From positions 303,563-367,562 of the forward strand of contig SCFE01000016.1 in assembly GCA_004352715.1 (NCBI GenBank): 64,000 nucleotides of DNA, in the 5' to 3' direction. The notes under the pieces are model-generated. The model saw only the letters and a program-made list of their open reading frames with translations, made no database searches and was not told the origin of the DNA. The stretch's first letter is position 1. Every line of letters starts with the position of its first letter. The position numbers and the translations under genes were made by a program. The stretch is from Hofstenia miamia (Eukaryota > Xenacoelomorpha > Acoela). Shown one piece after another: positions 27,193 through 39,433 of this stretch.

Positions 27193-29620
27193 AGTCTCGA
27201 AATGAAAATAACAACTACAATTTAAATAAATTCTTTAAATGACTCTTAACTCAGTCACATGTACACTAAAGTAATTTTATAATCAATCATTCTTTTTTGG
27301 GGTGAGTTTACGCAAATTCAGGAGTGTTCCGGGCACCCTTTAGCTGCAATATACATAACCTAAATTTACTAACTGTGATTCCCCTATAAAATACGAATGT
27401 AGTTTTAGGAATAGCACAAGTGGGCAAGCAAGTCCGCTGATCTCACTTTAATGTTAGAATGCTGATTTTCTTGCTGGTTTTGATAATATGATAATTCCTA
27501 GAAAACTGGAACAAATCATCCAATTGACATGATTTACTTAATTTTCTAAAAAACATTTTGCATTATTAATGAATAGTTTATTTTCACTTGCGTATTACTA
27601 CAAATTTTTCGTTTTTCAAAAACTTAGATTTGAACGTGCCTTGTGTTTTGGAGATCGTATGGCAAGTGGTTAAATGCTGATCAGTTAAAAGGCAAATAAG
27701 TTCTTACAAGACCTATGAATTGTCAAACTCAGCGTTTACTAATAGGAAAAACTGTTAATAAAGTATGATAAAGTATAANCGTATTACTACAAATTTTTCG
27801 TTTTTCAAAAACATAGAAAGTTTAGATTTGAACGTGCCTTGTGTTTTGGAGATCGTATGGCAAGTGGTTAAATGCTGATCGGTTAAAAGGCAAATAAGTT
27901 CTTACAAGACCTATGAATTGTCAAACTCAGCGTTTACTAATAGGAAAAACTGTTAATAAAGTATGATAAAGTATAAATCAATTCTAGTATTTCAAGTGAA
28001 AGTTGATTGAGAGGTCAACTAGATTGTTGCTTTTGATATTTGCCATCAATGGCTAGTTTCACACGAATCAAAACCGGGAGAGGATTAGAGACATGAATCT
28101 ATGCACTTAGTCATTCTACATTTTGCTGACGTATCAATGCTAATATTCCATCGCATATGCTATGAGTAACATTCTAATAAAATTTATTTTTGATAAAAAA
28201 TATTTATTACCATCACCCTTTGCAGTGATGTGCCCAGCAGGTTGCACGGTGGAATTTACCAGTCCGAGTGGCACAGTTAATTTATTTTTTGTAAAAGGTT
28301 AATATTTTTTTAAAATATAAGAAAATGGTGTGATATATCTTAAAGATCTGTTTACAGAACTTTACAGTTTAGAGGGTTATGCACTGGAACTCTCTTGAAA
28401 CTTTGTCCTCCGTTAGAACATCCGGTGTATATCCCTGGCCAACTTAAATATTATATAGATAAAATTTGAAATATGAATATTGCTTTTAATTTTCATCTGC
28501 ACNAGTCTCGAAATGAAAATAACAACTACAATTTAAATAAATTCTTTAAATGACTCTTAACTCAGTCACATGTACACTAAAGTAATTTTATAATCAATCA
28601 TTCTTTTTTGGGGTGAGTTTACGCAAATTCAGGAGTGTTCCGGGCACCCTTTAGCTGCAATATACATAACCTAAATTTACTAACTGTGATTCCCCTATAA
28701 AATACGAATGTAGTTTTAGGAATAGCACAAGTGGGCAAGCAAGTCCGCTGATCTCACTTTAATGTTAGAATGCTGATTTTCTTGCTGGTTTTGATAATAT
28801 GATAATTCCTAGAAAACTGGAACAAATCATCCAATTGACATGATTTACTTAATTTTCTAAAAAACATTTTGCATTATTAATGAATAGTTTATTTTCACTT
28901 GCGTATTACTACAAATTTTTCGTTTTTCAAAAGTTTAGATTTGAACGTGCCTTGTGTTTTGGAGATCGTATGGCAAGTGGTTAAATGCTGATCAGTTAAA
29001 AGGCAAATAAGTTCTTACAAGACCTATGAATTGTCAAACTCAGCGTTTACTAATAGGAAAAACTGTTAATAAAGTATGATAAAGTATAAATCAATTCTAG
29101 TATTTCAAGTGAAAGTTGATTGAGAGGTCAACTAGATTGTTGCTTTTGATATTTTCCATCAATGGCTAGTTTCACACGAATCAAAACCGGGAGAGGATTA
29201 GAGACATGAATCTAGGCTATGCACTTAGTCATTCTACATTTTGCTGAGGTATCAATGCTAATATTCCATCGCATATGCTATGAGTAACATTCTAATAAAA
29301 TTTATTTTTGATAAAAAATATTTATTACCATCACCCTTTGCAGTGATGTGCCCAGCAGGTTGCACGGTGGAATTTACCAGTCCGAGTGGCACAGTTAATT
29401 TATTTTTTGTAAAAGGTTAATATTTTTTTAAAATATAAGAAAATGGTGTGATATATCTTAAAGATCTGTTTACAGAACTTTACAGTTTAGAGGGTTATGC
29501 ACTGGAACTCTCTTGAAACTTTGTCCTCCGTTAGAACATCCGGTGTATATCCCTGGCCAACTTAAATATTATATAGATAAAATTTGAAATATGAATATTG
29601 CTTTTAATTTTCATCTGCAC
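27193..29620. repeat. Near-identical direct duplication with single-N junctions (block A)
   Basis: Sequence 27193-28502 reappears at 28504-29620. Within it, 27591-27778 reappears at 27780-27976. Each junction is one N (27779 and 28503), and the sequence after each N restarts inside the sequence before it. The copies differ slightly: at the same spot they read AAAAACTTAG, AAAAACATAGAAAGTTTAG and AAAAGTTTAG, and GAATCTATGC versus GAATCTAGGCTATGC. This is the pattern of overlapping contig ends or two haplotypes placed in series. No gene is visible inside. Confidence 0.9.
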
Positions 29621-29980
29621 TCTTTCCAGTTAATTAACTATTTCAATTACACTCGTGGATATTAGTGGTAACGCATGATAATTTCAACTCCTTTTAGACT
29701 GCAGTGGTGGATTGTAATATTAATTCATTCTCTGCATTTTCAGAGCTTACAAAATTCAATCTATAAAAGCTTATCACAAAAACCATATGCTTCTTATATA
29801 CAGTTTAGCAACTTAATAGCCCAGTCTGACCATTTATGATATGCCAAATGTTTCAGTAATTTATTTTTTGCATTATACAGCCTGTCCAAATAATATTGAA
29901 TTAAAGACGTATAATAACAATCTTTATTAATAATGTATATAAATGACTAACATTATTTTATAAAACTACAATAATTCTTC
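29621..29980. other. Unassigned non-coding stretch
   Basis: AT-rich sequence with no recognised feature, between duplication block A and the mariner relic. Confidence 0.45.
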
Positions 29981-29984
29981 AAAA

Positions 29985-30480
29985 TTCTGCTACATCTATG
30001 TCCTCATATATCCATTGTCATTTCTAAGCTCTTTAGCAGTAAACCTCTTTAATTTTTGTATGGGCATTGTGATGAACTCCTCTTCATTTTAGAGTTCCTA
30101 AAACCAGTAGTCCACTGGAGTTAGATCTGGTGATCTAGCTTGCCAAAGATGTTCATTCAAAGGAAATTTCGAATTCTTGATACATTCTGATAGAAACCAT
30201 TGGCGAATTAAATTCTTTGCCGTATAATCATTTGGAGCAAGCCTTATCAGCATTTTAACTCACTTAAACTAAAATTTGATTTCATAATCTGGTAGACACT
30301 CTCTGTTGGAATATTTGTTGTCGGATTAGCACGATGATGCGAAATTCGAATCATTATTTTGTTCAACAGTTTTAGCAACATTTTCCATCCACTAAGCTGT
30401 TTTATTCATGAAAAAAAACCATTCTTATCATACATGAAAGCGGACACATATCTTATATCAATTTTTTATCACATTTACAT
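29985..30480 (-). pseudogene. Tc1/mariner transposase relic
   Basis: On the minus strand near 30085-30145 the frame reads QARSPDLTPVDYWF followed by a stop. This is the conserved (P)-x-R-SPDL-x-P-x-D-Y/F motif that carries the last catalytic acidic residues of Tc1/mariner transposases. Upstream, near 30290-30390, short open pieces (including IPTESVYQIM) fit a degenerate transposase. After the motif comes EEEFITMPIQKLKR, in the position of the usual MP-x-x-x-x-x-L-K segment. It is a dead fragment without visible terminal repeats. Its upstream end overlaps the start of the duplicated block. Confidence 0.6.
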
Positions 30481-32068
30481 TACTTTCTTGCAGCTGTTGG
30501 AAAAATGATGTTTACATAGTAACACATTAATTATTTTTATAGCTCTCATAGAGATGTTCTACTCACAATTTAGTTAGAGAAAATCGATCGCTAAGTAGGT
30601 GATTACTCTAAAGTCATTCACATTAAACAATTTGTTTTCTTGTTGCAAACTGATCGAACTTTTAGACGGCCACATGGCAACTGAGAAGTTGACTACCGGT
30701 TTTCATTATACGAGGTGTGCCAAAAAATAGAGTAATAGAATAGAATCGCATATTTGATAAAACTATTATAATTCTAAATTTCAAAATATCAGGTTTTAGT
30801 GGGAGAACAACAACAAAGCAAGGTCAGTCCATTCAAAATGCTATGGTTTATTCCACAGAGAAGAATCACTTTTTGAACATGCCCTATAAAAGTATTTTTT
30901 AATTGTATACAATTGGATACATGTATTTGCAAGATGGGAAACAATAGAACGACGTTACTGTACTGTATTCTTCCACTAACTTAATTTGATATATAGTGCA
31001 TTAATGACTGTTCCGACAATGAGTGAAGCGGTACGGTACTGTGACTGATTGGGCATGGAATTGTCCTTTTTTGGAAGTATTCAAAAGTTAGATATGTCTT
31101 TCTCGATTTTATTTTATTAACCTTAATTCACCAAAGAAATTGTGAGGAAATCAACGACATTCACGTGCATTAATATTCCAGTTTCTTCCGCTTATAACAA
31201 GTAATTTATTATAATATTTCACACTCGCTATTCTTGTATCACCTTGATATTCTCCAAGTATTTTACCACGGGGATGACGCATTCTTGAAGAATATATACA
31301 TCAATTTTTAATGACCTATCCTTTAATTTAATAATTTGCACTCGTTTGCTTGTAATGTTCTTGGCATTTATTCATTAGCATTGGCATTTGATGCTGTTTA
31401 TATTAAGTTATGAGCCTTTTTCGGATTTTCTTTTTTGAAATTGGACCTTGCAATTGTATACGATTTTATTTGTCAATTGCAGACAAATTGAGGATTTGTT
31501 GATTAAATTTCATATGTCAGTAATTAAATAGCTTTTCTGATGTCAATATCAAATTTGGAAATTGATCATATTTCATTAGAGCCATACTGTCGTTTTGGAA
31601 GCTAATCCACTAAAATTTATAATGAGGTTGTAGATTGAAATTTCACAAATTTCGTCTTTGTTTTGTAGTCATAATCTAACTTCCTGCCAATATCAGTATT
31701 ATTTAATTGCATTAAACTGATTTTCCCAGTCCTTACCCTAAAATGTAAGCTTCAAAACTTATGGGTGGTTTCCAGGTCATTGGCACTTTGGCATGTGAGT
31801 TTAATTATATTCCTTTGTATTTTTAGATATTGGTTATTTATTGTAAAATCTCATGTGTATGATAGACTACGGACGCCTGTTTAATATACGTAATGATCAT
31901 TGTGAATTATAAGGCATATTCTGCTTCGTCTTCCAATATCAAGTTATAGTAGGCAGCATTACTAAATTTGTATTCATATAATACTCTTAATTACAGCACA
32001 TATCAATTTAGTAGCACACTTTTTCGATGAATTTCAATCGTATTCGTTTGTTTGTTCATTATTTTTAG

Positions 32069-32144
32069 ATAAGAAGAAGAGATGGAATCATTTGTTCAAA
32101 AATCTACTTGTGTCCATTTCAAAATTTGCCATGTGTGGCGTTGA
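32069..32144 (+). CDS. Candidate internal coding exon, product unknown (copy 1)
   Basis: A 76-base segment lies between a good acceptor (CATTATTTTTAG) and a consensus donor (GTAAGT). With two bases completing a codon at the start, the frame is open and reads KKKRWNHLFKNLLVSISKFAMCGV, ending with two bases of a GA-x codon. A second frame is also open, so the choice rests on protein-like composition and on its fit with the segment at 36952-36997, which supplies the needed third base. I do not recognise the protein. Splice signals alone can arise by chance in AT-rich DNA, so this remains a candidate. Confidence 0.4.
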
Positions 32145-34503
32145 GTAAGTATTTTAAAACATTTTCTTATTAGTATGTGTGTAATTTTTACCATAGCGCT
32201 TACAATACTTAGTGCTAAACTTACGAAAAATTGCTATGAATGTCATTCAGTGCAAGTGTGATTTTATGTAGTTTTGCAAATATATGGAAAAACTCAACTA
32301 AAGTTTTGGAATATATTCATTACAATTACATTCCATACACTCCTGAGATAAAAATTGATCATTTTGATAATAGAAAGAGACTGTTTATAATCTTTAATTA
32401 ATAAGAATTGGATTAGTTTTGAGTTTGTGTGGTGAATTTGGGTGTTTATTAAGGAACATCAGCGTAACGGATTGATACATAGCGTAATTAATCCGATTTT
32501 TAATTAACTCCCTATGCCGATATTGACAATGATTTATTGAACGGGCGCTTTATTCAATAATCTACAGGAATTACTAAACTTTTGAAATCAAATCCTTGAT
32601 ACGAATTCCTATTGGATGATGAATATATGTGAAAGTTAATTTTTTTAGTAGTTTTTACTTGCAATAATCATCAATAACAATTTTTTCTTTATGCATTATT
32701 TTGGGAAATAAGCGGAATTCTTTACTTACTACTCCCCTCCCCATCTATTTTTATTTGCGAATTTGTTAATAAATATTTGTCTAGTCGTATTCGTAATATA
32801 AAGTACCATTTTTGCTAAAAAAAAGTTATTTATCTTTGAATATAGTTATATGTTAATATNCATCCACTAAGCTGTTTTATTCATGAAAAAAAACCATTCT
32901 TATCATACATGAAAGCGGACACATATCTTATATCAATTTTTTATCACATTTACATTACTTTCTTGCAGCTGTTGGAAAAATGATGTTTACATAGTAACAC
33001 ATTAATTATTTTTATAGCTCTCATAGAGATGTTCTACTCACAATTTAGTTAGAGAAAATCGATCGCTAAGTAGGTGATTACTCTAAAGTCATTCACATTA
33101 AACAATTTGTTTTCTTGTTGCAAACTGATCGAACTTTTAGACGGCCACATGGCAACTGAGAAGTTGACTACCGGTTTTCATTATACGAGGTGTGCCAAAA
33201 AATAGAGTAATAGAATAGAATCGCATATTTGATAAAACTATTATAATTCTAAATTTCAAAATATCAGGTTTTAGTGGGAGAACAACAACAAAGCAAGGTC
33301 AGTCCATTCAAAATGCCATGGTTTATTCCACAGAGAAGAATCACTTTTTGAACATGTCCTATAAAAGTATTTTTTAATTGTATACAATTGGATACATGTA
33401 TTTGCAAGATGGGAAAACAATAGAACGACATTACTGTACTGTATTCTTCCACTAACTTAATTTGATATATAGTGCATTAATGACTGTTCCGACAATGAGT
33501 GAAGCGGTACGGTACTGTGACTGATTGGGCATGGAATTGTCCTTTTTTGGAAGTATTCAAAAGTTAGATATTTCTTTCTCGATTTTATTTTATTAACCTT
33601 AATTCACTAAAGAAATTGTGAGGAAATCAACGACATTCACGTGCATTAATATTCCAGTTTCTTCCGCTTATAACAAGTAATTTATTATAATATTTCACAC
33701 TCGCTATTCTTGTATCACCTTGATATTCTCCAAGTATTTTACCACGGGGATGACGCATTCTTGAAGAATATATACATCAATTTTTAATGACCTATCCTTT
33801 AATTTAATAATTTGCACTCATTTGCTTGTAATGTTCTTGGCATTTATTCATTAGCATTGGCATTTGATGCTGTTTATATTAAGTTATGAGCCTTTTTCGG
33901 ATTTTCTTTTTTGAAATTGGACCTTGCAATTGTATACGATTTTATTTGTCAATTGCAGACAAATTGAGGATTTGTTGATTAAATTTCATATGTCAGTAAT
34001 TAAATAGCTTTTCTGATGTCAATATCAAATTTGGAAATTGATCATATTTCATTAGAGCCATACTGTCGTTTTGGAAGCTAATCCACTAAAATTTATAATG
34101 AGGTTGTAGATTGAAATTTCACAAATTTCGTCTTTGTTTTGTAGTCATAATCTAACTTCCTGCCAATATCAGTATTATTTAATTGCATTAAACTGATTTT
34201 CCCAGTCCTTACCCTAAAATGTAAGCTTCAAAACTTATGGGTGGTTTCCAGGTCATTGGCACTTTGGCATGTGAGTTTAATTATATTCCTTTGTATTTTT
34301 AGATATTGGTTATTTATTGTAAAATCTCATGTGTATGATAGACTACGGACGCCTGTTTAATATACGTAATGATCATTGTGAATTATAAGGCATATTCTGC
34401 TTCGTCTTCCAATATCAAGTTATAGTAGGCAGCATTACTAAATTTGTATTCATATAATACTCTTAATTTCAATCGTATTCGTTTGTTTGTTCATTATTTT
34501 TAG

Positions 34504-34579
34504 ATAAGAAGAAGAGATGGAATCATTTGTTCAAAAATCTACTTGTGTCCATTTCAAAATTTGCCATGTGTGGCGTTGA
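34504..34579 (+). CDS. Candidate internal coding exon, product unknown (copy 2)
   Basis: Identical in its 76 bases, acceptor and donor to the segment at 32069-32144, while surrounding sequence differs by indels and substitutions. If the duplication is an assembly artefact, the two are one exon. Identity against a variable background is weakly in favour of a constrained exon, though the overall divergence is low. Confidence 0.35.
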
Positions 34580-35285
34580 GTAAGTATTTTAAAACATTTT
34601 CTTATTAGTATGTGTGTAATTTTTACCATAGCGCTTACAATACTTAGTGCTAAACTTACGAAAAATTGCTATGAATGTCATTCAGTGCAAGTGTGATTTT
34701 ATGTAGTTTTGCAAATATATGGAAAAACTCAACTAAAGTTTTGGAATATATTCATTACAATTACATTCCATACACTCCTGAGATAAAAATTGATCATTTT
34801 GATAATAGAAAGAGACTGTTTATAATCTTTAATTAATAAGAATTGGATTAGTTTTGAGTTTGTGTGGTGAATTTGGGTGTTTATTAAGGAACATCAGCGC
34901 AACGGATTGATACATAGCGTAATTAATCCGATTTTTAATTAACTCCCTATGCCGATATTGACAATGATTTATTGAACGGGCGCTTTATTCAATAATCTAC
35001 AGGAATTACTAAACTTTTGAAATCAAATCCTTGATACGAATTCCTATTGGATGATGAATATATGTGAAAGTTAATTTTTTTAGTAGTTTTTACTTGCAAT
35101 AATCATCAATAACAATTTTTTCTTTATGCATTATTTTGGGAAATAAGCGGAATTCTTTACTTACTACTCCCCTCCCCATCTATTTTTATTTGCGAATTTG
35201 TTAATAAATATTTGTCTAGTCGTATTCGTAATATAAAATACCATTTTTGCTAAAAAAATCATTTATCCTTGAATATAGTTATATG

Positions 35286-35288
<3 letters not shown>

Positions 35289-35343
<55 letters not shown>
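35289..35343. repeat. Long (AT)n microsatellite
   Basis: Uninterrupted AT run of about 54 bases, at the point where copy 1 of block B ends. The repeat probably caused the assembly break. Confidence 0.95.
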
Positions 35344-35347
<4 letters not shown>

Positions 35348-35847
35348 ACATTTGGCGAGAAACCGTCCGAAATTTCTAGGGCATTTAGAGCGAATCGCAC
35401 TTCTTTCTTCAAAATACCTATTTTTTGCCATTGCTTCCTCAGTATTCACTCGAACTATGAGGATAGATATAGATAGTATAGAGACACTACCCTGCAAATT
35501 TCAAGGATTTATGTTTGGAAACGTGTTTATAATGAGGTTTTTAAAAATCCACATATATATATATATACACCCGGTAAAGTTAATTTTTTCCGGGAATGTT
35601 CTTAAGCCTTTGTAATGAGTAATGCTTGAGTAAACCGCAATATTCTAGTCGAGAAGAATTCTTTTCTTATCTATAGTCAGCATATCATTGATGTTAGTTA
35701 ATGAACGTTTCATAAATCAAAAGATATTATTTAATTTGGCATAAATAACAAAGGAATATTCATTTATTATATATCAAGGTACAAATTTTTGGACTGCGTT
35801 TGTTCAAAGTTTTCCAAGGTCGCGCGTGGTTGCTTGTAAATTGTATA
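35344..35847. other. Unassigned non-coding stretch
   Basis: A plus-strand open frame runs from the microsatellite into this region, but its peptide is mostly the I-Y repeat of the TA run plus unremarkable sequence, so I do not call it a gene. A second short TA run is at about 35552-35567. Confidence 0.45.
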
Positions 35848-36550
35848 GCAAAAATGTGTCAACGGCAGCAAATTGAGTAGGACAGTATTATTTAAGTAGT
35901 GGAGTATCCAATTTACCAGTAACCTCGCCCATCTGTTGCGATATGCATGGAAAGTGCTAAATTTAATAATGTCAGTAACTATTTTCTGAAATTATTTATA
36001 TTTTTTAAACCGCATATTCACGTGTCTAAGAAATAGCTCCGAATTTGAATTTTATTCAGTTTGTCTATGCAAATTGATTAAGACAGCGCAAGTGATTGAT
36101 GATTATTTAAGTTTAAAAGCAAATGCCTAAAAACAATGCAAGCAGTGTTTTTAAAATCTTAACTAGTTGACATTTTATAAATTTACTTTATTTTTCCAGA
36201 AAGTTTTTTTGCTAGAATTATAACGTGGATTTCTAATCTGTTATTGAAGTCCACATTTGCAAATTGCGCTGTTATCGCAGTTGATTCATGCTCAAGGGTA
36301 GAATACTTGAAGGATTTCTTTAAAGTTGTTCAAACATAAATATTTTTTTTACATCTTAATCTTTTTGAATTTTTTAGAAACTGCATGCCTTAAATTATTG
36401 CTTCGGGTGTTTGGCTAAATTTTATAACTGTTTTCAAATTCATTATATTTTAATGACATAAATTTTGTTTTCACATTTGTTTATTACGTTATTTTGATAT
36501 CTTTCCATGTGAAAAATGTATTGATTTTTATCACATTTAATTCTCAAGTT
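35848..36550. repeat. Source copy of a 703-bp duplicated block (block C)
   Basis: This segment recurs at 38730-39432 over its full 703 bases, with very few substitutions seen (for example CAATTTACCAG versus CAATTCACCAG, ACTGCATGCC versus ACTGTATGCC). Confidence 0.95.
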
Positions 36551-36951
36551 AGATTTTCCAAATGCTGCTTCATATTTCTTTATGGACATTGATCATTAAC
36601 AATTGTTTAATCATTGGAATTTAAATGCTTTTGTGTTGGACATGTCTTTTCGTCTTTGGCGTTTGCATTGTATAATGTCTTGCACACAGTTGAACGCTCG
36701 GATGAAATTTTAATTTGCTTCCATTGCAGTCTAATTGTTCATTTTTCTTTTCTTCCACGTCAATTTTGTCATTTCATTCACAATTTAATTAGGTTAACCT
36801 TAGCCCAATTCGCAATTCTATACTTATGGAAAATCAGTTGTTAAAAACGCTTTTATTTAAATTTAATTGTGGTACAGTTATTCCATTGTCTGAATTTAAT
36901 TGGTTCTGCTATACGCCATCTAGAGAAGCATTCGCAATTCAATTTCTTTAG
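36551..36951. other. Unassigned stretch, probable intron
   Basis: AT-rich with T-rich tracts on the plus strand leading to the acceptor at 36951. A 76-codon plus-strand frame (36614-36844) has no recognisable domain. Confidence 0.4.
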
Positions 36952-36997
36952 CTCACGTGTACCAAAGGGCCGCAAAATGGGAGATGGTATGTCAAAG
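36952..36997 (+). CDS. Candidate small coding exon, product unknown
   Basis: A 46-base segment lies between the acceptor TTCAATTTCTTTAG and the donor GTAAAC. If its first base completes the GA-x codon left by the candidate exon at 32069-32144 (or 34504-34579), the frame reads D-SRVPKGRKMGDGMSK and ends on a codon boundary. All three frames are open over so short a stretch, so coding is not proven. An alternative is a first exon starting at the ATG at 36977 (MGDGMSK), whose context GCAAAATGGG is a fair start context. I do not recognise the protein. Confidence 0.35.
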
Positions 36998-37003
36998 GTA
37001 AAC

Positions 37004-38630
37004 TTTTAATACATATTATTAATATTTCCAGTTTTGTTTTAGTTTAATTTTTACCTTTATTCAAGTAGTTTTTGTCATTTATAACATTAAGTTCATTTGA
37101 AAAGCACTTCCTTTGTTAGTGTACAGCTATATAATAACAATCCAATCAAAAATAAAGTATGTTAAATTTTTTGAAATTTTTTTTCATGCTGTTCAGTAAT
37201 ACATTAATATGCGCTATATATCAATGTAGTGCAAGATCTGATGCGAAATAATGTGTGGATAATTTATATTCTTTAGTTTCTGATATTGTTGGAATACAGC
37301 ATAATACGACGATGGAGTCATTTTCTTATCATTTTTAGATGACGGAGTAGAAAATATTTAATAATTTTTCAGATTAAAGCTTCAACATTTAAGCTATTTA
37401 TGTTTCTACTTGTGCTGAATATAAGCGATAAATTTTTTATTATCTTGAGAGTATGTATACAAATCTTTCATTTATGTGAAACTATGAATTCATTTGTCCC
37501 TTTTTCATCAAAGTTGACTTAAAAACATTCTCTGAGTAGACTCTGTTCTTGGCACTATTTATTTTCATACAATTTTTAACAAAATTTGCTTCCAAACTGA
37601 CGTAATATCTTTGCAGTTGATTTCCATGTTTAGTACAGAATCGATCTGTTAGTGTTTTGAATCAGAATAAAATGTGAAATGTCAACCTGGTTTCGTCTTA
37701 CATAATGGTTTATTAATTTTTAAATTGTAGATTTCCTTAAAAGCTATTTAATGTATTAATTTTTCGGTGCTATCCGTATAAATTTGTTTTAACAAGTATA
37801 TTATTTAAATGCAATGTTTTTGAAAAACATGACTTTGGTTAATTTTTAAAATATAGGTCAATAGAAAATTGTATCGCAACACTAGCTAGTCCACATCTCC
37901 ATAATTTCATATTTAATTTGGTCTCCATATGTTCTTAGACCATTTGAAAAATATATAAAACCAAGTGGGCAGACACTGCAGAATGTTTACATGGTATCAA
38001 TAACGATTTGTTGAGTTTATTTTAGCACTTATGGTTTTCCTAATGGTCTATTCACATATTGTTTGCTTTTGGGTCAACTTTTTCGAACTTGTATCTCAGA
38101 CATTTAAATAAGCAAATAGGATTGCGGGCGTTTTTCAAATGTTTAATTCACGTTTCAATCCACTAAACAGGAAATATCTTTATCAGACAGAGGCGTGTAC
38201 GTTCACTACTTCTGCCGATATTAATCACAACTTGTATAGTATCGTCAATGAATTATTTAGTCTTAATTTCAATCCACACTAATTCCTAGTGCATTTCCAC
38301 GCCATTCTTGGTCGCTTTAACTTCGTCGCTTATCCATTAAAAATAAACGTCGAAGAATTTTTCTAAGTAATTAAAAACGCATTTATTTCCCCTGTTTTAT
38401 TTTTTGTTTTTATATTTTATTGTGACAACAAATTTAATTTCGAAATGAGGTGAATTTATTCAATGCCATCTGCTGCTCTTAAATTCGACTAAGCGCCACA
38501 TGTTTTTTCATTTACAATTGTACAAGGTCTGTTGTACATAAATAAATTTGTTTGTGTATTTTAAATACTTCTTTTGCACGTTTACCAACCGAAATTTCTT
38601 TATATTCAGTCTACTGCGATAATGTGGCAA
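37004..38630. other. Unassigned stretch, probable intron
   Basis: AT-rich with no exon I can support. It would be intron if the candidate exon at 36952-36997 is real. Confidence 0.4.
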
Positions 38631-38635
38631 TGATT

Positions 38636-38692
38636 TAATAATAATAATAATAATAATAAATGCTAAAAATAATAATATAAAACACCCGCATA

Positions 38693-38727
<35 letters not shown>
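38636..38727. repeat. (TAA)n and (TA)n microsatellites
   Basis: A TAA trinucleotide run at about 38636-38660 and a TA run at about 38697-38727, ending directly before the single-N junction at 38729. Confidence 0.9.
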
Positions 38728-38728
<1 letters not shown>

Positions 38729-38729
38729 N

Positions 38730-39432
38730 GCAAAAATGTGTCAACGGCAGCAAATTGAGTAGGACAGTATTATTTAAGTAGTGGAGTATCCAATTCACCA
38801 GTAACCTCGCCCATCTGTTGCGATATGCATGGAAAGTGCTAAATTTAATAATGTCAGTAACTATTTTCTGAAATTATTTATATTTTTTAAACCGCATATT
38901 CACGTGTCTAAGAAATAGCTCCGAATTTGAATTTTATTCAGTTTGTCTATGCAAATTGATTAAGACAGCGCAAGTGATTGATGATTATTTAAGTTTAAAA
39001 GCAAATGCCTAAAAACAATGCAAGCAGTGTTTTTAAAATCTTAACTAGTTGACATTTTATAAATTTACTTTATTTTTCCAGAAAGTTTTTTTGCTAGAAT
39101 TATAACGTGGATTTCTAATCTGTTATTGAAGTCCACATTTGCAAATTGCGCTGTTATCGCAGTTGATTCATGCTCAAGGGTAGAATACTTGAAGGATTTC
39201 TTTAAAGTTGTTCAAACATAAATATTTTTTTTACATCTTAATCTTTTTGAATTTTTTAGAAACTGTATGCCTTAAATTATTGCTTCGGGTGTTTGGCTAA
39301 ATTTTATAACTGTTTTCAAATTCATTATATTTTAATGACATAAATTTTGTTTTCACATTTGTTTATTACGTTATTTTGATATCTTTCCATGTGAAAAATG
39401 TATTGATTTTTATCACATTTAATTCTCAAGTT
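38730..39432. repeat. Redundant 703-bp contig (block C, second copy)
   Basis: Bounded by single Ns at 38729 and 39433, and matching 35848-36550 end to end. A whole contig contained in sequence only 2.9 kb away is most easily explained as an alternative-haplotype contig wrongly placed in the scaffold. Confidence 0.93.
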
Positions 39433-39433
39433 N

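Larger units (their letters stand above)
30387..35292. repeat. Near-identical direct duplication of about 2.4 kb (block B)
   Basis: Copy 1 is 30387-32859 and copy 2 is 32861-35292, separated by a single N at 32860. The sequence after the N restarts at the CATCCACTAAGCTG found at 30387. Copy 2 lacks about 40 bases present in copy 1 at about 31993-32038 and differs by scattered substitutions (for example AATGCTATGG versus AATGCCATGG). Both copies end at the same ATAGTTATATGTTAATAT, beyond which only copy 2 continues, into a TA microsatellite. This looks like allelic contigs placed in tandem by the assembler. Confidence 0.9.

Noticed and set aside
35247-35615. 122-codon plus-strand frame
   Set aside because: Much of it is an I-Y repeat from the (AT)n microsatellite, and the rest shows no family resemblance.
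38508-38798. 96-codon minus-strand frame
   Set aside because: It crosses a single-N contig junction and microsatellites (I-Y and I-I runs).
27193-39432. Segmental duplications as a biological tandem array
   Set aside because: Single-N junctions, restart points inside preceding sequence and a fully contained contig fit assembly redundancy better. Kept as a finding about assembly.
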